64,000 nucleotides of DNA. Origin: an uncultured bacterium. Lineage in GTDB: Bacteria > Cyanobacteriota > Vampirovibrionia > Gastranaerophilales > Gastranaerophilaceae. The DNA is taken from the NCBI GenBank assembly GCA_949284985.1, contig CASDWY010000031.1, positions 22,393-86,392 of the forward strand, written 5' to 3'. Below, one piece after another: positions 35,700 to 45,247 of this stretch. Position numbers and translations under genes: made by a program. The notes beneath the pieces are model-generated. The model was not told the DNA's origin and searched no databases. It saw nothing but the letters and a program-made list of their open reading frames with translations. The stretch's first letter is position 1, and every line of letters begins with the position of its first letter.

Positions 35700-36292
35700 T
35701 GTATACTAAACCGTTAGCAGATTTAATCGAAAGTTTTCAGAAACTTCCTGGGATTGGTCCTAAATCAGCTCAGAGGTTAGCTTTGCATGTATTAAAAATG
35801 CCGCAGAGTGAAGTGGACAGGTTTGTTGATTCGGTATTGGAGGCAAAGCGGACAATTCATTATTGTAGTATTTGTTATAACATGTCAGAACATGATCCTT
35901 GTGAAATTTGTTCATCAGAAAAGCGTGATCGTTCTTTGATTTGCGTAGTAGCGGAGACTAAAGATTTGCTTGCTATAGAAAAGACAAATGAGTATAGCGG
36001 TCTTTATCATGTTTTGCAGGGGCTTATTTCGCCAATGGATGGAATTGGTGCAGAAGATATTAGAATTAAAGAATTGTTGATACGTGCAGCATCAGATAAT
36101 GTAAAAGAGGTAATTCTTGCTTTACCCCCATCTATTGAAGGAGAAACGACGAGCCTTTATATAAATAAACTGCTTTCAACTTTTTCAATAAAAGTTACCA
36201 GAATAGCTTTTGGACTTCCTGTTGGTGCTGATATTGAATATGCTGATGAAATTACTCTTATACGTGCATTAGAAGGTCGTAGGGAACTTTAG
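35699..36292 (+). CDS. recR: Recombination protein RecR
   Basis: RecR works with RecO to load RecA at gaps. The 197-residue protein has the helix-hairpin-helix [15 protein letters not shown] (18-32), a zinc finger with C57, C60 and the DPCEIC pair, and a Toprim domain ([14 protein letters not shown]). It is coupled to ebfC. Ordinary member. Confidence 0.96.
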   Translation: MYTKPLADLIESFQKLPGIGPKSAQRLALHVLKMPQSEVDRFVDSVLEAKRTIHYCSICYNMSEHDPCEICSSEKRDRSLICVVAETKDLLAIEKTNEYSGLYHVLQGLISPMDGIGAEDIRIKELLIRAASDNVKEVILALPPSIEGETTSLYINKLLSTFSIKVTRIAFGLPVGADIEYADEITLIRALEGRREL

Positions 36293-36301
36293 TTTTAGTT
36301 T

Positions 36302-37030
36302 TTATAAAAGTTTTGATTTAAATCTTTCTACATCTTCTATAGTATCAATTCCAACAGCATCATCATTTACAACGGATGTGATAATTTTCATTCCATTGTC
36401 AAGAACTCTTAGCTGCTCAAGACTTTCTGTCTTTTCAAGACTAGTTTGTGGCAGTGAAGTCATTTTAAAAAGTGCTTCTCTTTTATAGCCATAGATGCCT
36501 AAGTGTCCATAGTATGTGTGATTTACGTCATTGCGTTTATAAGGGATTGCAGAGCGTGAAAAATACATTGCATAGCCTTGTAAGTTTTTTACACATTTGA
36601 CAATATTTGGATTGTTTATTTCATCTGCGTCTTTAATTACTCTAAGTAATGTTGAAACATCTGCATCAGCAGTATTTTTAAGTGCAGAGATGCAAGCATC
36701 AATACTTTCAGGAGTAATTAACGGTTCATCTCCTTGCACGTTTATTATATAATCAATATCCGGTCTTTTTTGTGCAACTTCTGCAATTCTATCACTTCCG
36801 CATTGATGATCAATCCTTGTCATCATTGCGTTTGCGCCAAATTTTTGGCATGCTTCAATTATTTTGGGGTGGTCAGTTGCTATTATTACTTCGTCTGCAA
36901 GTTTTGATGCAGAAGCTTTTTCCCAGACATATTGAATAATAGTTTTTCCGTTTACTTCAATTAAAGCTTTTGCAGGGAGTCTGGTTGAGCCGTATCTTGA
37001 AGGTATTATTATAGCTGTTTTTCCATTCAT
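36302..37030 (-). CDS. kdsB: 3-deoxy-manno-octulosonate cytidylyltransferase
   Basis: Activates Kdo to CMP-Kdo for lipopolysaccharide core synthesis. The 242-residue protein has IIPSRYGSTRLPAKAL at 8-23 and INVQGDEPLI. It supports a Kdo-containing outer membrane. It is the last gene of the accD-accA-prmA-kdsB series, 16 nt after prmA. Confidence 0.95.
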   Translation of the reverse strand: MNGKTAIIIPSRYGSTRLPAKALIEVNGKTIIQYVWEKASASKLADEVIIATDHPKIIEACQKFGANAMMTRIDHQCGSDRIAEVAQKRPDIDYIINVQGDEPLITPESIDACISALKNTADADVSTLLRVIKDADEINNPNIVKCVKNLQGYAMYFSRSAIPYKRNDVNHTYYGHLGIYGYKREALFKMTSLPQTSLEKTESLEQLRVLDNGMKIITSVVNDDAVGIDTIEDVERFKSKLL

Positions 37031-37046
37031 TTTTTGCCTCTTTCTT

Positions 37047-38000
37047 TTATTTTTTTACAATAAGCCCAACCCAGTTTCCTTCTGTTAGGTTTTTTTCGAG
37101 TTTTAAATTTTCTCTTTCAATGGCGTTAAGTACAATTTGTTTTTTTTCATCTAAAATTCCGGATAATACAAGTTGGCCATTTGGTTTTAATAATTGTTTA
37201 AGTTCACCCATTATTTCATCTAGTACATTATGCAAAATATTTGCACATATAAAGTCATAAGTATTTCCAAGAAGTGCATTTGATGTAGCAGTAAAAAATT
37301 TTATTTTGTCGTCAACATTGTTTAAGGTAGCATTATCAATAGCTATAGGAATGGTAATCGGGTCATTATCAATAGCAACAGCTTTCTTTGCTCCTAATTT
37401 TATTCCACATATTGCCAGAATGCCGGAACCACATCCAATATCTGCAAGCTCTGCATTCTTAGGCATAAATTCTTCCATTGCACGCACACATAGTTGAGTT
37501 GTTGCGTGAGTACCGGTCCCAAAAGCCATACCCGGATTAAGATTAATAACAATTTCTTTGTCTTTTGCATTGTATTCGCGCCAAGTTGGGCAAATTACTA
37601 TTTTTTGAGAAATTTTTGTGGGTTGCCATTGTTTTTTCCATTCTTCAGACCAATCTTTTTCTTCAATTTGAGACACAGAAAGGTTTATGTCTATTGTATC
37701 TGAAATATTTTCTAATATAGTTTTTTTGACGTCATCAAGATTTGGTAGTTGTGAAAAAAATGCTTTTATTTTGTCAGATTTGCTGATTCTTTTGAATTCT
37801 TTAAAGGTTTCTTCAGCTAAAACAACACCTTCGCAGGGGAAATATTCAAATAAAATTTGAGAGATTATATCCCTAGTGTCTTCTGTTTCTCCAAAAGGCA
37901 AGGCTGTATCATCTCCATCAGAAGTCATGTTTTGATCGAGATGTGATGATGGATTATTGAGGTTCGCAATTTCAATTTCAATTTGCCAGTAATTACTCAT
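37047..38000 (-). CDS. prmA: Ribosomal protein L11 methyltransferase
   Basis: Methylates L11 with S-adenosylmethionine. The 317-residue protein has an N-terminal L11-binding domain and the SAM fold with ELADIGCGSGILAI and NPGMAFGTGTHATTQLC. Its start shares a base with the accA stop (TAATG). Confidence 0.94.
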   Translation of the reverse strand: MSNYWQIEIEIANLNNPSSHLDQNMTSDGDDTALPFGETEDTRDIISQILFEYFPCEGVVLAEETFKEFKRISKSDKIKAFFSQLPNLDDVKKTILENISDTIDINLSVSQIEEKDWSEEWKKQWQPTKISQKIVICPTWREYNAKDKEIVINLNPGMAFGTGTHATTQLCVRAMEEFMPKNAELADIGCGSGILAICGIKLGAKKAVAIDNDPITIPIAIDNATLNNVDDKIKFFTATSNALLGNTYDFICANILHNVLDEIMGELKQLLKPNGQLVLSGILDEKKQIVLNAIERENLKLEKNLTEGNWVGLIVKK

Positions 38001-38950
38001 TATTCGTTAAAAACGCCCATTCTGCGGAATTTGTTATATCTGTCAGCTTTAAGTTCTTGAGCTGACATTTGCGACAATTCTTTAAGATTTGTTAGAATTT
38101 TATCTTTTAAGTTTTTCGCAGTTAGTTGCGGGTCGTAATGAGCTCCGCCGGTTGGTTCTTTTATAACATCATCAATTACATCAAATTTTAATAAATCATT
38201 AGCAGTAATTTTAAGGGCTTCTGCTGCTTGAGAAGCTTTTGATGCATCACGCCATAGAATTGAAGCACAACCTTCAGGAGAAATAACTGTATAGTAGGCA
38301 TGTTCAAGCATAAGAACTTTGTTTGCAACTGCAAGTCCAAGCGCACCTCCGGAGCAGCCTTCACCGGTTATTACAGCAATTACTGGAACTTCCAGTTTAG
38401 CCATTTCTTTTAAATTAACAGCAATAGCAATACCTTGTCCGGTTTCCTCTGCTTTGATGCCAGGAAACGCACCGGGTGTGTCTATTAATGTTATTATAGG
38501 AAGTCCAAACCTGCTTGCATGTTCAAATAAGCGTAAAGCTTTTCTGTATCCTTGCGGTTGTGGCATACCAAAGTTATATTCTAAATTTTCTTTAGTTGTT
38601 TTACCTTTCATTGTTCCTATCAGCATAACAGGATTGTTATCTATCCTTGCAATTCCACCAATAATTGCTCTGTCATCGCTACCTTCACGGTCGCCATGCA
38701 TTTCCATAAAGTCTGTTGTCATATAATTAACGTAATCCAAAAAATTTGGTCTTTCGCTATGTCTTGCAATTTGTAATTTCTGAAGTGGTTCCAAATTGCT
38801 GTATAGTTCTTTTTTGTATTCTTCTTTTTGTTTTTCAAATGTTTCTATTTCTTTGCTCAAGTCCAACCCCGATTCTGCACTGATTTTTTTAAGTTCTTCA
38901 ATCTTATTTTCTATTTCATAAACATATTTTTCAAATTCCAGTACTGCCAT
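38000..38950 (-). CDS. accA: Acetyl-CoA carboxylase carboxyltransferase, alpha subunit
   Basis: With AccD it transfers carboxyl from carboxybiotin to acetyl-CoA, giving malonyl-CoA for fatty acids. The 316-residue crotonase-fold protein shows FGMPQPQGYRKALR, TLIDTPGAFPGIKAEETGQG and VITGEGCSGGALGLAVA. It lies 2 nt after accD. Confidence 0.96.
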   Translation of the reverse strand: MAVLEFEKYVYEIENKIEELKKISAESGLDLSKEIETFEKQKEEYKKELYSNLEPLQKLQIARHSERPNFLDYVNYMTTDFMEMHGDREGSDDRAIIGGIARIDNNPVMLIGTMKGKTTKENLEYNFGMPQPQGYRKALRLFEHASRFGLPIITLIDTPGAFPGIKAEETGQGIAIAVNLKEMAKLEVPVIAVITGEGCSGGALGLAVANKVLMLEHAYYTVISPEGCASILWRDASKASQAAEALKITANDLLKFDVIDDVIKEPTGGAHYDPQLTAKNLKDKILTNLKELSQMSAQELKADRYNKFRRMGVFNE

Positions 38951-38952
38951 AG

Positions 38953-39828
38953 TTATTGTCCTTTTCTCTTGTGAATTTTTAGTATGTTGCTAAGCATAGC
39001 TTTGAGTTCTGAACGTTTAGCTATGTTATCAATTTGACCATATTTAAGTAAGTATTCTGCTGTTTGGAAATCTGCCGGTAATTTTTGTCGAATAGTTTGC
39101 TCTATTACTCGTCGACCAGCGAAGCCTATTCTTGCTCCTTGTTCAGCAATAATAATATCTCCTAGCGTACCAAAACTGGCTGTAACTCCACCAAAAGTTG
39201 GTTCTGTAAGAACAGTAATGTAAAGTAGTTTTTCTTCATTCATTTTTGCGACAGCGCAGCTTGTTTTTGCCATTTGCATAAGACTTAAAACACTCTCTTG
39301 CATGCGAGCGCCTCCTGATGCTGTAATCGCAATAACCGGGAGTTTTTGTTGGAGAGCTTCTTCTATAATTCTTGTAACTTTTTCACCAACAGCACTTCCC
39401 ATTGAGCCGCCCATGTAATCGAAATCCATAACAGCAAGTGCTACGCGTTCTCCATCAATATTTCCAAGTCCGGTAATAACGGCTTCATCAATGTTATTTT
39501 TTTCTTTTGCTTTGCGTTGACGGTCTTTGTAGCTTTCGGTATCTACAAAATTAAGTGGATCACCTGCTGTAATATTGGCAAATTTTTCTTCAAAAGTGCC
39601 TTCATCTATTAGTTGATTTATTCTGGTTCTTGCATTTATACGAAAATGATAGTCGCAGTGTGGGCATACCATCAAGTTATGTTCAAGTTCTTTTTTTAGA
39701 AGTTGTGTATCGCAGTTGTAGCATTTTTGCCAAAGTTTAGCTATATCGTCATCTATTGCAACTACTTCGCTTGGTCTAGCTGCTAATTGTTCTTCTTTTC
39801 TGTTTTGGAACCAATCTTTGAGATTCAT
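38953..39828 (-). CDS. accD: Acetyl-CoA carboxylase carboxyltransferase, beta subunit
   Basis: The partner of AccA. The 291-residue protein has the N-terminal zinc ribbon C36/C39 and C55/C58, followed by a carboxyltransferase fold (ASGGARMQES, EPTFGGVTASFGTLGDI). AAGGA precedes the ATG. First gene of the four-gene series. Confidence 0.96.
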   Translation of the reverse strand: MNLKDWFQNRKEEQLAARPSEVVAIDDDIAKLWQKCYNCDTQLLKKELEHNLMVCPHCDYHFRINARTRINQLIDEGTFEEKFANITAGDPLNFVDTESYKDRQRKAKEKNNIDEAVITGLGNIDGERVALAVMDFDYMGGSMGSAVGEKVTRIIEEALQQKLPVIAITASGGARMQESVLSLMQMAKTSCAVAKMNEEKLLYITVLTEPTFGGVTASFGTLGDIIIAEQGARIGFAGRRVIEQTIRQKLPADFQTAEYLLKYGQIDNIAKRSELKAMLSNILKIHKRKGQ

Positions 39829-39888
39829 TTTTTATTTCCTTTTTTTCTGTCATTGTTAGTATACAACAAATATATTATGTGTGAACTG

Positions 39889-42021
39889 TTAGTATCCCAT
39901 ATTTTGTAACGGCATAATCATAGGTGTAAGCATTGGTGTTGTTTTTTCGTCATGGAGTCTGAACATTCCTGAATTGAATTTATTTGGCGCTATGCTTTCT
40001 GGTTTGGGTATTTCTCGGCTGTCTCTTACTTGAGGCACTATAATTTCGTGTTCAGGAATTTTATTTGTTATAGGTTGAATATTTTCGTCTATAATAATTT
40101 TTTCTTCTCTTTCAGGTTCAATGTTTAGGGGTTTAGTTCTGTTAAAAAGGCGGTCTGTAAATTTAGGTTTAATTTCTGCTTTTGCTTCCAAACTGGCTTT
40201 TTCTGCTTTTGTTTCTTTACTTGATGAAACCCCTAATTTATCTGGATTTTTTATATAAAGTTTTTTAAATTCAAGATCTGCATTTTTTGTTCCAAGCATC
40301 ATAAAGCATGTAAAAAACGTTCTTTCACGCACAGTATCATATCCTAAAGTAAACTTTATATCTTCCGGACCGACCATAACAAAAAATCTGTTTTCTTGCA
40401 TTAGTTTTCCATCCCAAGCATCTTTGTTAAGAGCTAAAGAACCTGCCCACATTACTGAAAGATACTTGTTAAGTTTTAGTCCTTCACTTACATATAGGTT
40501 GTTTGTACCGTACATATATTTATCAAACACAAAGGGTGAATCCCCATGTCGTGCTGTATAAAAGTATCCTAAAGTTTGTATCCATCTGTCAGTTTCTGTT
40601 CGTAATCTTGGTCCGACTCTTAACAAACCTAAGGTATCTCCGTTTCCGTATACGCCGGTAACAGCTTGAGTGCTTAATTCAAAGACAGCATATCTGTTGT
40701 TAACGTCATCGCCATAGTACCAAATTGGTTTATCAGCTTGTGCCATCCAACGAAAACGAGCTGTAGACCAGTGTGAGTCAAAGTCACGAGCAATACCTCC
40801 GGAAAGTCTGTGCTCAAATCTAACTCCTATGTCTTCTAAATCATATTTTTTTCTGTAGGTAAGTTCTGCTATGCCTCCTGGTGCTCTGTCTCCCATAAAC
40901 CATTCGTTTTGATAACCATTCATACCATAGCGAATACTCATATTATCTGTTATATCTTGTTCCCCAATTAATATTGCCTTACTTTCATTTGCTGAACTCA
41001 TAGCAAATTCTGTAATATTTTTTGCGTTTTTATATCTTATCATACCGCCGGCGCCAACGTTTCCTCTAAAAACATTTACTAGTGGAACAAGTTTTATTGC
41101 GCCTCCAAATGGACCTTCGAATGAAAATCCCGGACCTGCGTAGGTACCAAATTGTCTTAAAAATCCAATTTCCGGCATATCTGTTTCAACATATTGTTGC
41201 TCTTTGTTGGTGATTAGTTTAATTTTCCCTGCAGTAGCTACTTTCATATCTTTTAGGAATATATCCGCATTACGTATTGTTACGGTATCATGTTCGCCTT
41301 TTGCGTCAATTACTATTTCTTTTGTTTTTATGACATATTTTTCATCGTATTTTTCTTTAAGGTAGAAAACTTTTTGTGCATCGCTAAGTTCAGAGGTACC
41401 AAATTTGCTAAAATTGGTGTTTCCTACTACGATTGTTCTATCATCTTTTACGTTCGCAAAACCATTCTCAAGCATTATATCTTTACCACCGATAAGACTT
41501 GCATTTTCGGCTTTTAGTTTTATGAGCATGTTTTCAGTAGTAGGGTTTGTCATAAGAGCGTTGCTCTCATTGAGATCAATTGTTATAAAATCACCGTCCA
41601 TAACGTTACTGTCTTTAATAAGACGTACATTGCCATAACCTTTTATAATATTGGTATCTTGGTTGTAAATGAGTTTGTCGGCTTTTAATGTTGAGCCATC
41701 TTGTGTAGTAATTGATGCTTTTCCGACTGCTTCAACCTCGTGTCTATCAGCGTAATAATCCAGTTTTTCACTTTTAATATCAATTTCTGTAACATTTTCT
41801 TGTAAAGTATTTTCTGACTCTTTATCTGGTTTTTTGGCTTTGTTATTCTTTTTAATTTCACTTTTTATAGAATCAGATCTTTCTGTATTTTCAGTAAAGT
41901 TTTCTTTAAAGGTAGAAAAATCTCTTGTAAAACTGTCAGTAAAATCAGCACTTAATGCCGGTACTGTTGTTGTAAGCAGTAGTATAAAGGATATTAAAAT
42001 TATATTTTTAAAATTTATCAA
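39889..42021 (-). CDS. OstA/LptD-like outer membrane protein
   Basis: A 710-residue exported protein. Residues 1-24 are a signal peptide (ILISFILLLTTTVPALSA). An OstA (LptA-like) domain spans about 75-180 (SEKLDYYADRHEVEAVGKA, IKGYGNVRLIKD), and the rest has alternating strands expected of a beta-barrel, with a Pro-rich polar tail. It likely takes part in lipopolysaccharide transport to the surface. The usual LptD C-terminal signature is not obvious, so the symbol is left blank. The start is TTG at 42021 with AAGGA 7 nt upstream. Confidence 0.8.
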   Translation of the reverse strand: MINFKNIILISFILLLTTTVPALSADFTDSFTRDFSTFKENFTENTERSDSIKSEIKKNNKAKKPDKESENTLQENVTEIDIKSEKLDYYADRHEVEAVGKASITTQDGSTLKADKLIYNQDTNIIKGYGNVRLIKDSNVMDGDFITIDLNESNALMTNPTTENMLIKLKAENASLIGGKDIMLENGFANVKDDRTIVVGNTNFSKFGTSELSDAQKVFYLKEKYDEKYVIKTKEIVIDAKGEHDTVTIRNADIFLKDMKVATAGKIKLITNKEQQYVETDMPEIGFLRQFGTYAGPGFSFEGPFGGAIKLVPLVNVFRGNVGAGGMIRYKNAKNITEFAMSSANESKAILIGEQDITDNMSIRYGMNGYQNEWFMGDRAPGGIAELTYRKKYDLEDIGVRFEHRLSGGIARDFDSHWSTARFRWMAQADKPIWYYGDDVNNRYAVFELSTQAVTGVYGNGDTLGLLRVGPRLRTETDRWIQTLGYFYTARHGDSPFVFDKYMYGTNNLYVSEGLKLNKYLSVMWAGSLALNKDAWDGKLMQENRFFVMVGPEDIKFTLGYDTVRERTFFTCFMMLGTKNADLEFKKLYIKNPDKLGVSSSKETKAEKASLEAKAEIKPKFTDRLFNRTKPLNIEPEREEKIIIDENIQPITNKIPEHEIIVPQVRDSREIPKPESIAPNKFNSGMFRLHDEKTTPMLTPMIMPLQNMGY

Positions 42022-42032
42022 TTGTTTTCCTT

Positions 42033-43166
42033 TTAAATATAACTGAGCGGATTTCTTGTTTGTCCATTTACGCGAACTTCAAAATGAACGTGAGGACCTG
42101 TTGAATAACCTGTAGAGCCTTCTCTGGCTATAACTTGACCTCTTGATACGTACTGCCCTACGCTTACATTCCAACTATTAAGGTGGGCATATAGCGTTGT
42201 GAGCTTAGCTCCATTATACAACCCGTGGTCTATAATGACAACTTTTCCGTATCCTCCGTACCAACCTACGTAAATTACTTTTCCGGAGTTAGAGGCTTGG
42301 ACTGCACCATTAAATGGACCGCCAATATCAATTCCGGAGTGGAATGTTCTGCTTTTAAATATTGGGTGTACTCTCCACCCGTATGGTGATGTGATTGGTC
42401 CAGCTATTGGTTTTATAAACCCCCCGACTACTTTCATATTGTTAGATGAAGAGGTTGACCTATTAATCATTCCTGTTAAGTTTTTAGATTGTCTGGCTAG
42501 TTCTCTTTCTGTTCTTTCATAGGTTAGTCGATCTGTTCTGAGTTTTTTTATGAGTTCTTCATTTCTGCCTATAGCTGCTTGGATTGCTTGTTGTTTTGAA
42601 TTTATGTCTTGTATTGAAGAAGCAAGTCTGCGTTTTTCCATTTCTTGTTGATAGCGGATTTGCGCAATTCTTTGAGCATTTTTCCTTACATTGTATAGTG
42701 AAAGTTTGTCTGCTTTTGTTATAACGTTTTGAAAATAAATATTATCCATCAGTGCATTAATATCTTCTGATGTTATTATCATTTCAAATAAGTTTTTTCT
42801 ATGATGTTTGTAGATATTTCTTATTCGTTGGCGAACGTGTGTTAATGTGGAATTGTATTCTGATACCGCTGCAGCAAGCTCGGATTCTATATCTGTAAGC
42901 TTTGATTTAATAGTTGTATATTGCTTTTTTGAATATTCCAGATCTTTGGTTGTTGTTTCGAGTTTTTGTTGGTTTCTGTATAGTTTATTGGTTTCCCGAT
43001 GTTCTAAGAGTTTAAGTCGTTTTATTTTTTCTTTAGTTTCGTGGTGTTTTTTAACAATTGCTTGTTCTTGCTGCGTTGCGTATGCAGTACTTACTTTTGC
43101 ACCTGCAAAAAGTAGTGCAATAATTGTAAATATTGTAAATGTTTTAATTCCAAGCAGCTTTTTCAT
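42033..43166 (-). CDS. M23-family peptidase with coiled coil (EnvC-like)
   Basis: A 377-residue envelope protein. A signal peptide (residues 1-30) is followed by a long coiled coil (about 32-240) and a LytM domain (about 260-377) with HSGIDIGGPFNG, VVIIDHG and GPHVHFEV. The metal ligands H..D and HxH are all present, so it may cut peptidoglycan itself, unlike EnvC, which only activates amidases. No ribosome binding site stands before its ATG; it probably depends on the small gene 10 nt upstream. Confidence 0.9.
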   Translation of the reverse strand: MKKLLGIKTFTIFTIIALLFAGAKVSTAYATQQEQAIVKKHHETKEKIKRLKLLEHRETNKLYRNQQKLETTTKDLEYSKKQYTTIKSKLTDIESELAAAVSEYNSTLTHVRQRIRNIYKHHRKNLFEMIITSEDINALMDNIYFQNVITKADKLSLYNVRKNAQRIAQIRYQQEMEKRRLASSIQDINSKQQAIQAAIGRNEELIKKLRTDRLTYERTERELARQSKNLTGMINRSTSSSNNMKVVGGFIKPIAGPITSPYGWRVHPIFKSRTFHSGIDIGGPFNGAVQASNSGKVIYVGWYGGYGKVVIIDHGLYNGAKLTTLYAHLNSWNVSVGQYVSRGQVIAREGSTGYSTGPHVHFEVRVNGQTRNPLSYI

Positions 43167-43176
43167 TTTACATTAT

Positions 43177-43287
43177 TTATTTTGAGCTTGTGAGTATGCT
43201 TAGGGCTATAGGTGCAATTGTAAAAATTATAAAAGAAATACCAATTATTTTTACTATGAGTTTTCTGTTTTCTCTAAAAAATTCCAT
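43177..43287 (-). CDS. Single-span membrane peptide, 36 residues
   Basis: A complete short frame (MEFFRENRKLIVKIIG at its start) with one hydrophobic helix of about 22 residues (IVKIIGISFIIFTIAPIALSIL) and a basic N-terminal side. GGGGGA stands about 10 nt before ATG 43287. It ends 10 nt before the M23 peptidase gene, which lacks a ribosome binding site. Not recognised. Confidence 0.5.
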   Translation of the reverse strand: MEFFRENRKLIVKIIGISFIIFTIAPIALSILTSSK

Positions 43288-43386
43288 ATATTATATCCCC
43301 CAAAGTTGTAATCTGCCTATATTATAATTTTACCTTATAAAAAGATAAGTGCAAATTTTTTACATTATTTGTTAGAAAAGGTTATT

Positions 43387-44121
43387 TTAGTGGTGTTTTC
43401 TGGAGGCTGTTCCTGTCATATATCCTGGGACAATTAGTGCCGGAGGGATAAGTTTAGATGCAGCTGCCCCTACTATTGATGTTGAACTATTTGAGAGGTT
43501 TCTTGCGACTAGCGTTGCTCCAAGAAGAGTGTCATCCACATGTGCAGCAAAATCTGAAATTTTTACTTTTCTATCTTCTTTTTCTTTAAAAATTTTATTG
43601 TTAAAATTGTTTGCAAATTTGTTACCCACAATAATACCTAAACCAAGTGATAATAAGGTGATTACTACTTGAGGGGTTGATTTTATAACGGCATTAAGCA
43701 ATTTATTATTTATTTGAGGTAATTTAATTTTTTTAGTGCATTTGTTGTATAAAGAGTTTGCAATGGCTACAAACGAAATTGGGAATAATATATTCCCGAC
43801 AAATTGTTGTAAGGATTCTCTAATTTTATCTTGTTTATTAGTTTTATCAACTATTATTCCTGCGCTAAGCCCACCAACTAATGAACCTGTGGCAAGTGCA
43901 AAAATTTCTTTTGACCCAAAATCAAGTTTTTTTAGTTCGCTTAGTTTAAAAATATTGATATTTTTAGCTTTTCCACAAGCTGCGAGTGCAGCTATAGTTC
44001 CTACAGCGCTAGCTGTTAATACTATTCCTTTTTGTTTTTTTGTTAAGGTTGAATATTCATTTTTGTGTCCAAAGCTTTGGATAGTTATATTTTTATTTAT
44101 TGTGATTGGATTTATGTACAT
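43387..44121 (-). CDS. Hypothetical membrane protein, 244 residues
   Basis: Not recognised. N-terminal ITIQSFGHKNE is followed by hydrophobic Gly/Ala segments (GIVLTASAVGTIAALAACG, IFALATGSLVGGLSAGIIV, VGNILFPISFVAIANSL, VVITLLSLGLGIIVG) and a short charged end. AGGTAAAA precedes the ATG. Of the same general kind as the proteins at 4740, 10908 and 18430. Confidence 0.72.
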   Translation of the reverse strand: MYINPITINKNITIQSFGHKNEYSTLTKKQKGIVLTASAVGTIAALAACGKAKNINIFKLSELKKLDFGSKEIFALATGSLVGGLSAGIIVDKTNKQDKIRESLQQFVGNILFPISFVAIANSLYNKCTKKIKLPQINNKLLNAVIKSTPQVVITLLSLGLGIIVGNKFANNFNNKIFKEKEDRKVKISDFAAHVDDTLLGATLVARNLSNSSTSIVGAAASKLIPPALIVPGYMTGTASRKHH

Positions 44122-44191
44122 TGCTTTTACCTAACTAATTCATTCATTTAATAACTGTGAATAAATTTATTTGCTATTACTTAAGAAAAAT

Positions 44192-45175
44192 TTACACTGT
44201 TATTGTTTGTTTAATTTCTATTCCTGCTAGTGAAAGAATTTCCGGTATAATTTTATTTTCAAAGTTAGTGTTGTAAAGGTTATTAATTTCTTTAATAAAA
44301 TAACAAGGACTTGTTATATTTATTTCTATAACTTTAGAATCAATCATATCTAAACCAGCAAGAGGTAGTCCAAGTTGGTTTAGTTTTTTTGCTATAGCTT
44401 GTGCTACAGTTTTTTCTTCTTGAGTTAGGGGTGATTTTTCAAAAAATTTGTCGGAGTGTTCTGCAAATTTAAAATCATTTGGTGCAGGTAGCTTTTTAAC
44501 GCTTTCTTCCATAACTTTTTCACCTATTATAAGAATCCTTTTGTCTCCGTTTATTGCACCTTTAAGATATTCTTGCACCATAACAAGTGTTTTTTCATTT
44601 TCTGTGGCTGCAGAAATTATAGAGCTTGTATTTGCATCGCTTTTATTTAAAATAAATACTCCACTGCCAAAGCACCTGTTAAGCGGTTTTATAATTGCTT
44701 TTTCAGTGTTGTTTATGAAGTCTATAATTTGTTCTTTTGAGCTTGTAACAATATTTCTGGGTGCAAATTGCGGAAACAAGTTAACGTGCATTTTTTCATT
44801 AAAATTTTTAATTGCTATTGGATCATTAATTAATTTCGTTTTGTTTCTATCTACAAACTCAAAGACATTACAAGCGTTTATGTAGTCTATGTCTACAGGT
44901 GGGTCAGGACGAAAAAATACAACGTTATAATTTTCTATAGGTTGGCAGTTTTGTTCTTTTTTATATGTAATATTATTTGGAATAAGTTGTGCTTCATTGC
45001 TTTTACACCAACCTTTTGCGTTAGCAATAAAGAGGTTTCTTTTAGTTGTTATATCAACATGGAGACCTGATTTTAAAAATTCTTTTATAAACCAAAAATT
45101 TGTAACAAGTTTGTTGTCTTCAAACCACTTATATTCAAGTTCATCTATGACAAACAAAATTTTGGTATTTAGCAT
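44192..45175 (-). CDS. gshB: Glutathione synthetase-like ATP-grasp ligase
   Basis: GshB joins glycine to gamma-glutamylcysteine. The 327-residue protein has FFRPDPPVDIDYI, a phosphate-binding loop GSGVF, GDKRILIIGEK and the metal-site end EINITSPCYFIKEIN, all in the GshB order. No gshA is seen nearby. Other short ATP-grasp ligases are possible, but the family end motif fits GshB best. Confidence 0.82.
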   Translation of the reverse strand: MLNTKILFVIDELEYKWFEDNKLVTNFWFIKEFLKSGLHVDITTKRNLFIANAKGWCKSNEAQLIPNNITYKKEQNCQPIENYNVVFFRPDPPVDIDYINACNVFEFVDRNKTKLINDPIAIKNFNEKMHVNLFPQFAPRNIVTSSKEQIIDFINNTEKAIIKPLNRCFGSGVFILNKSDANTSSIISAATENEKTLVMVQEYLKGAINGDKRILIIGEKVMEESVKKLPAPNDFKFAEHSDKFFEKSPLTQEEKTVAQAIAKKLNQLGLPLAGLDMIDSKVIEINITSPCYFIKEINNLYNTNFENKIIPEILSLAGIEIKQTITV

Positions 45176-45247
45176 GATATACTCCCCTTGTCTAATTTGA
45201 GTTTATTTTTGTCTGTCTCTTTAGGATATTACAAAAAAAAATAAAGT

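Noticed and set aside
43736..44134. Plus-strand open frame of 132 codons
   Set aside because: It is the complement of the membrane protein gene at 43387-44121, lacks a ribosome binding site and has shadow-type composition.
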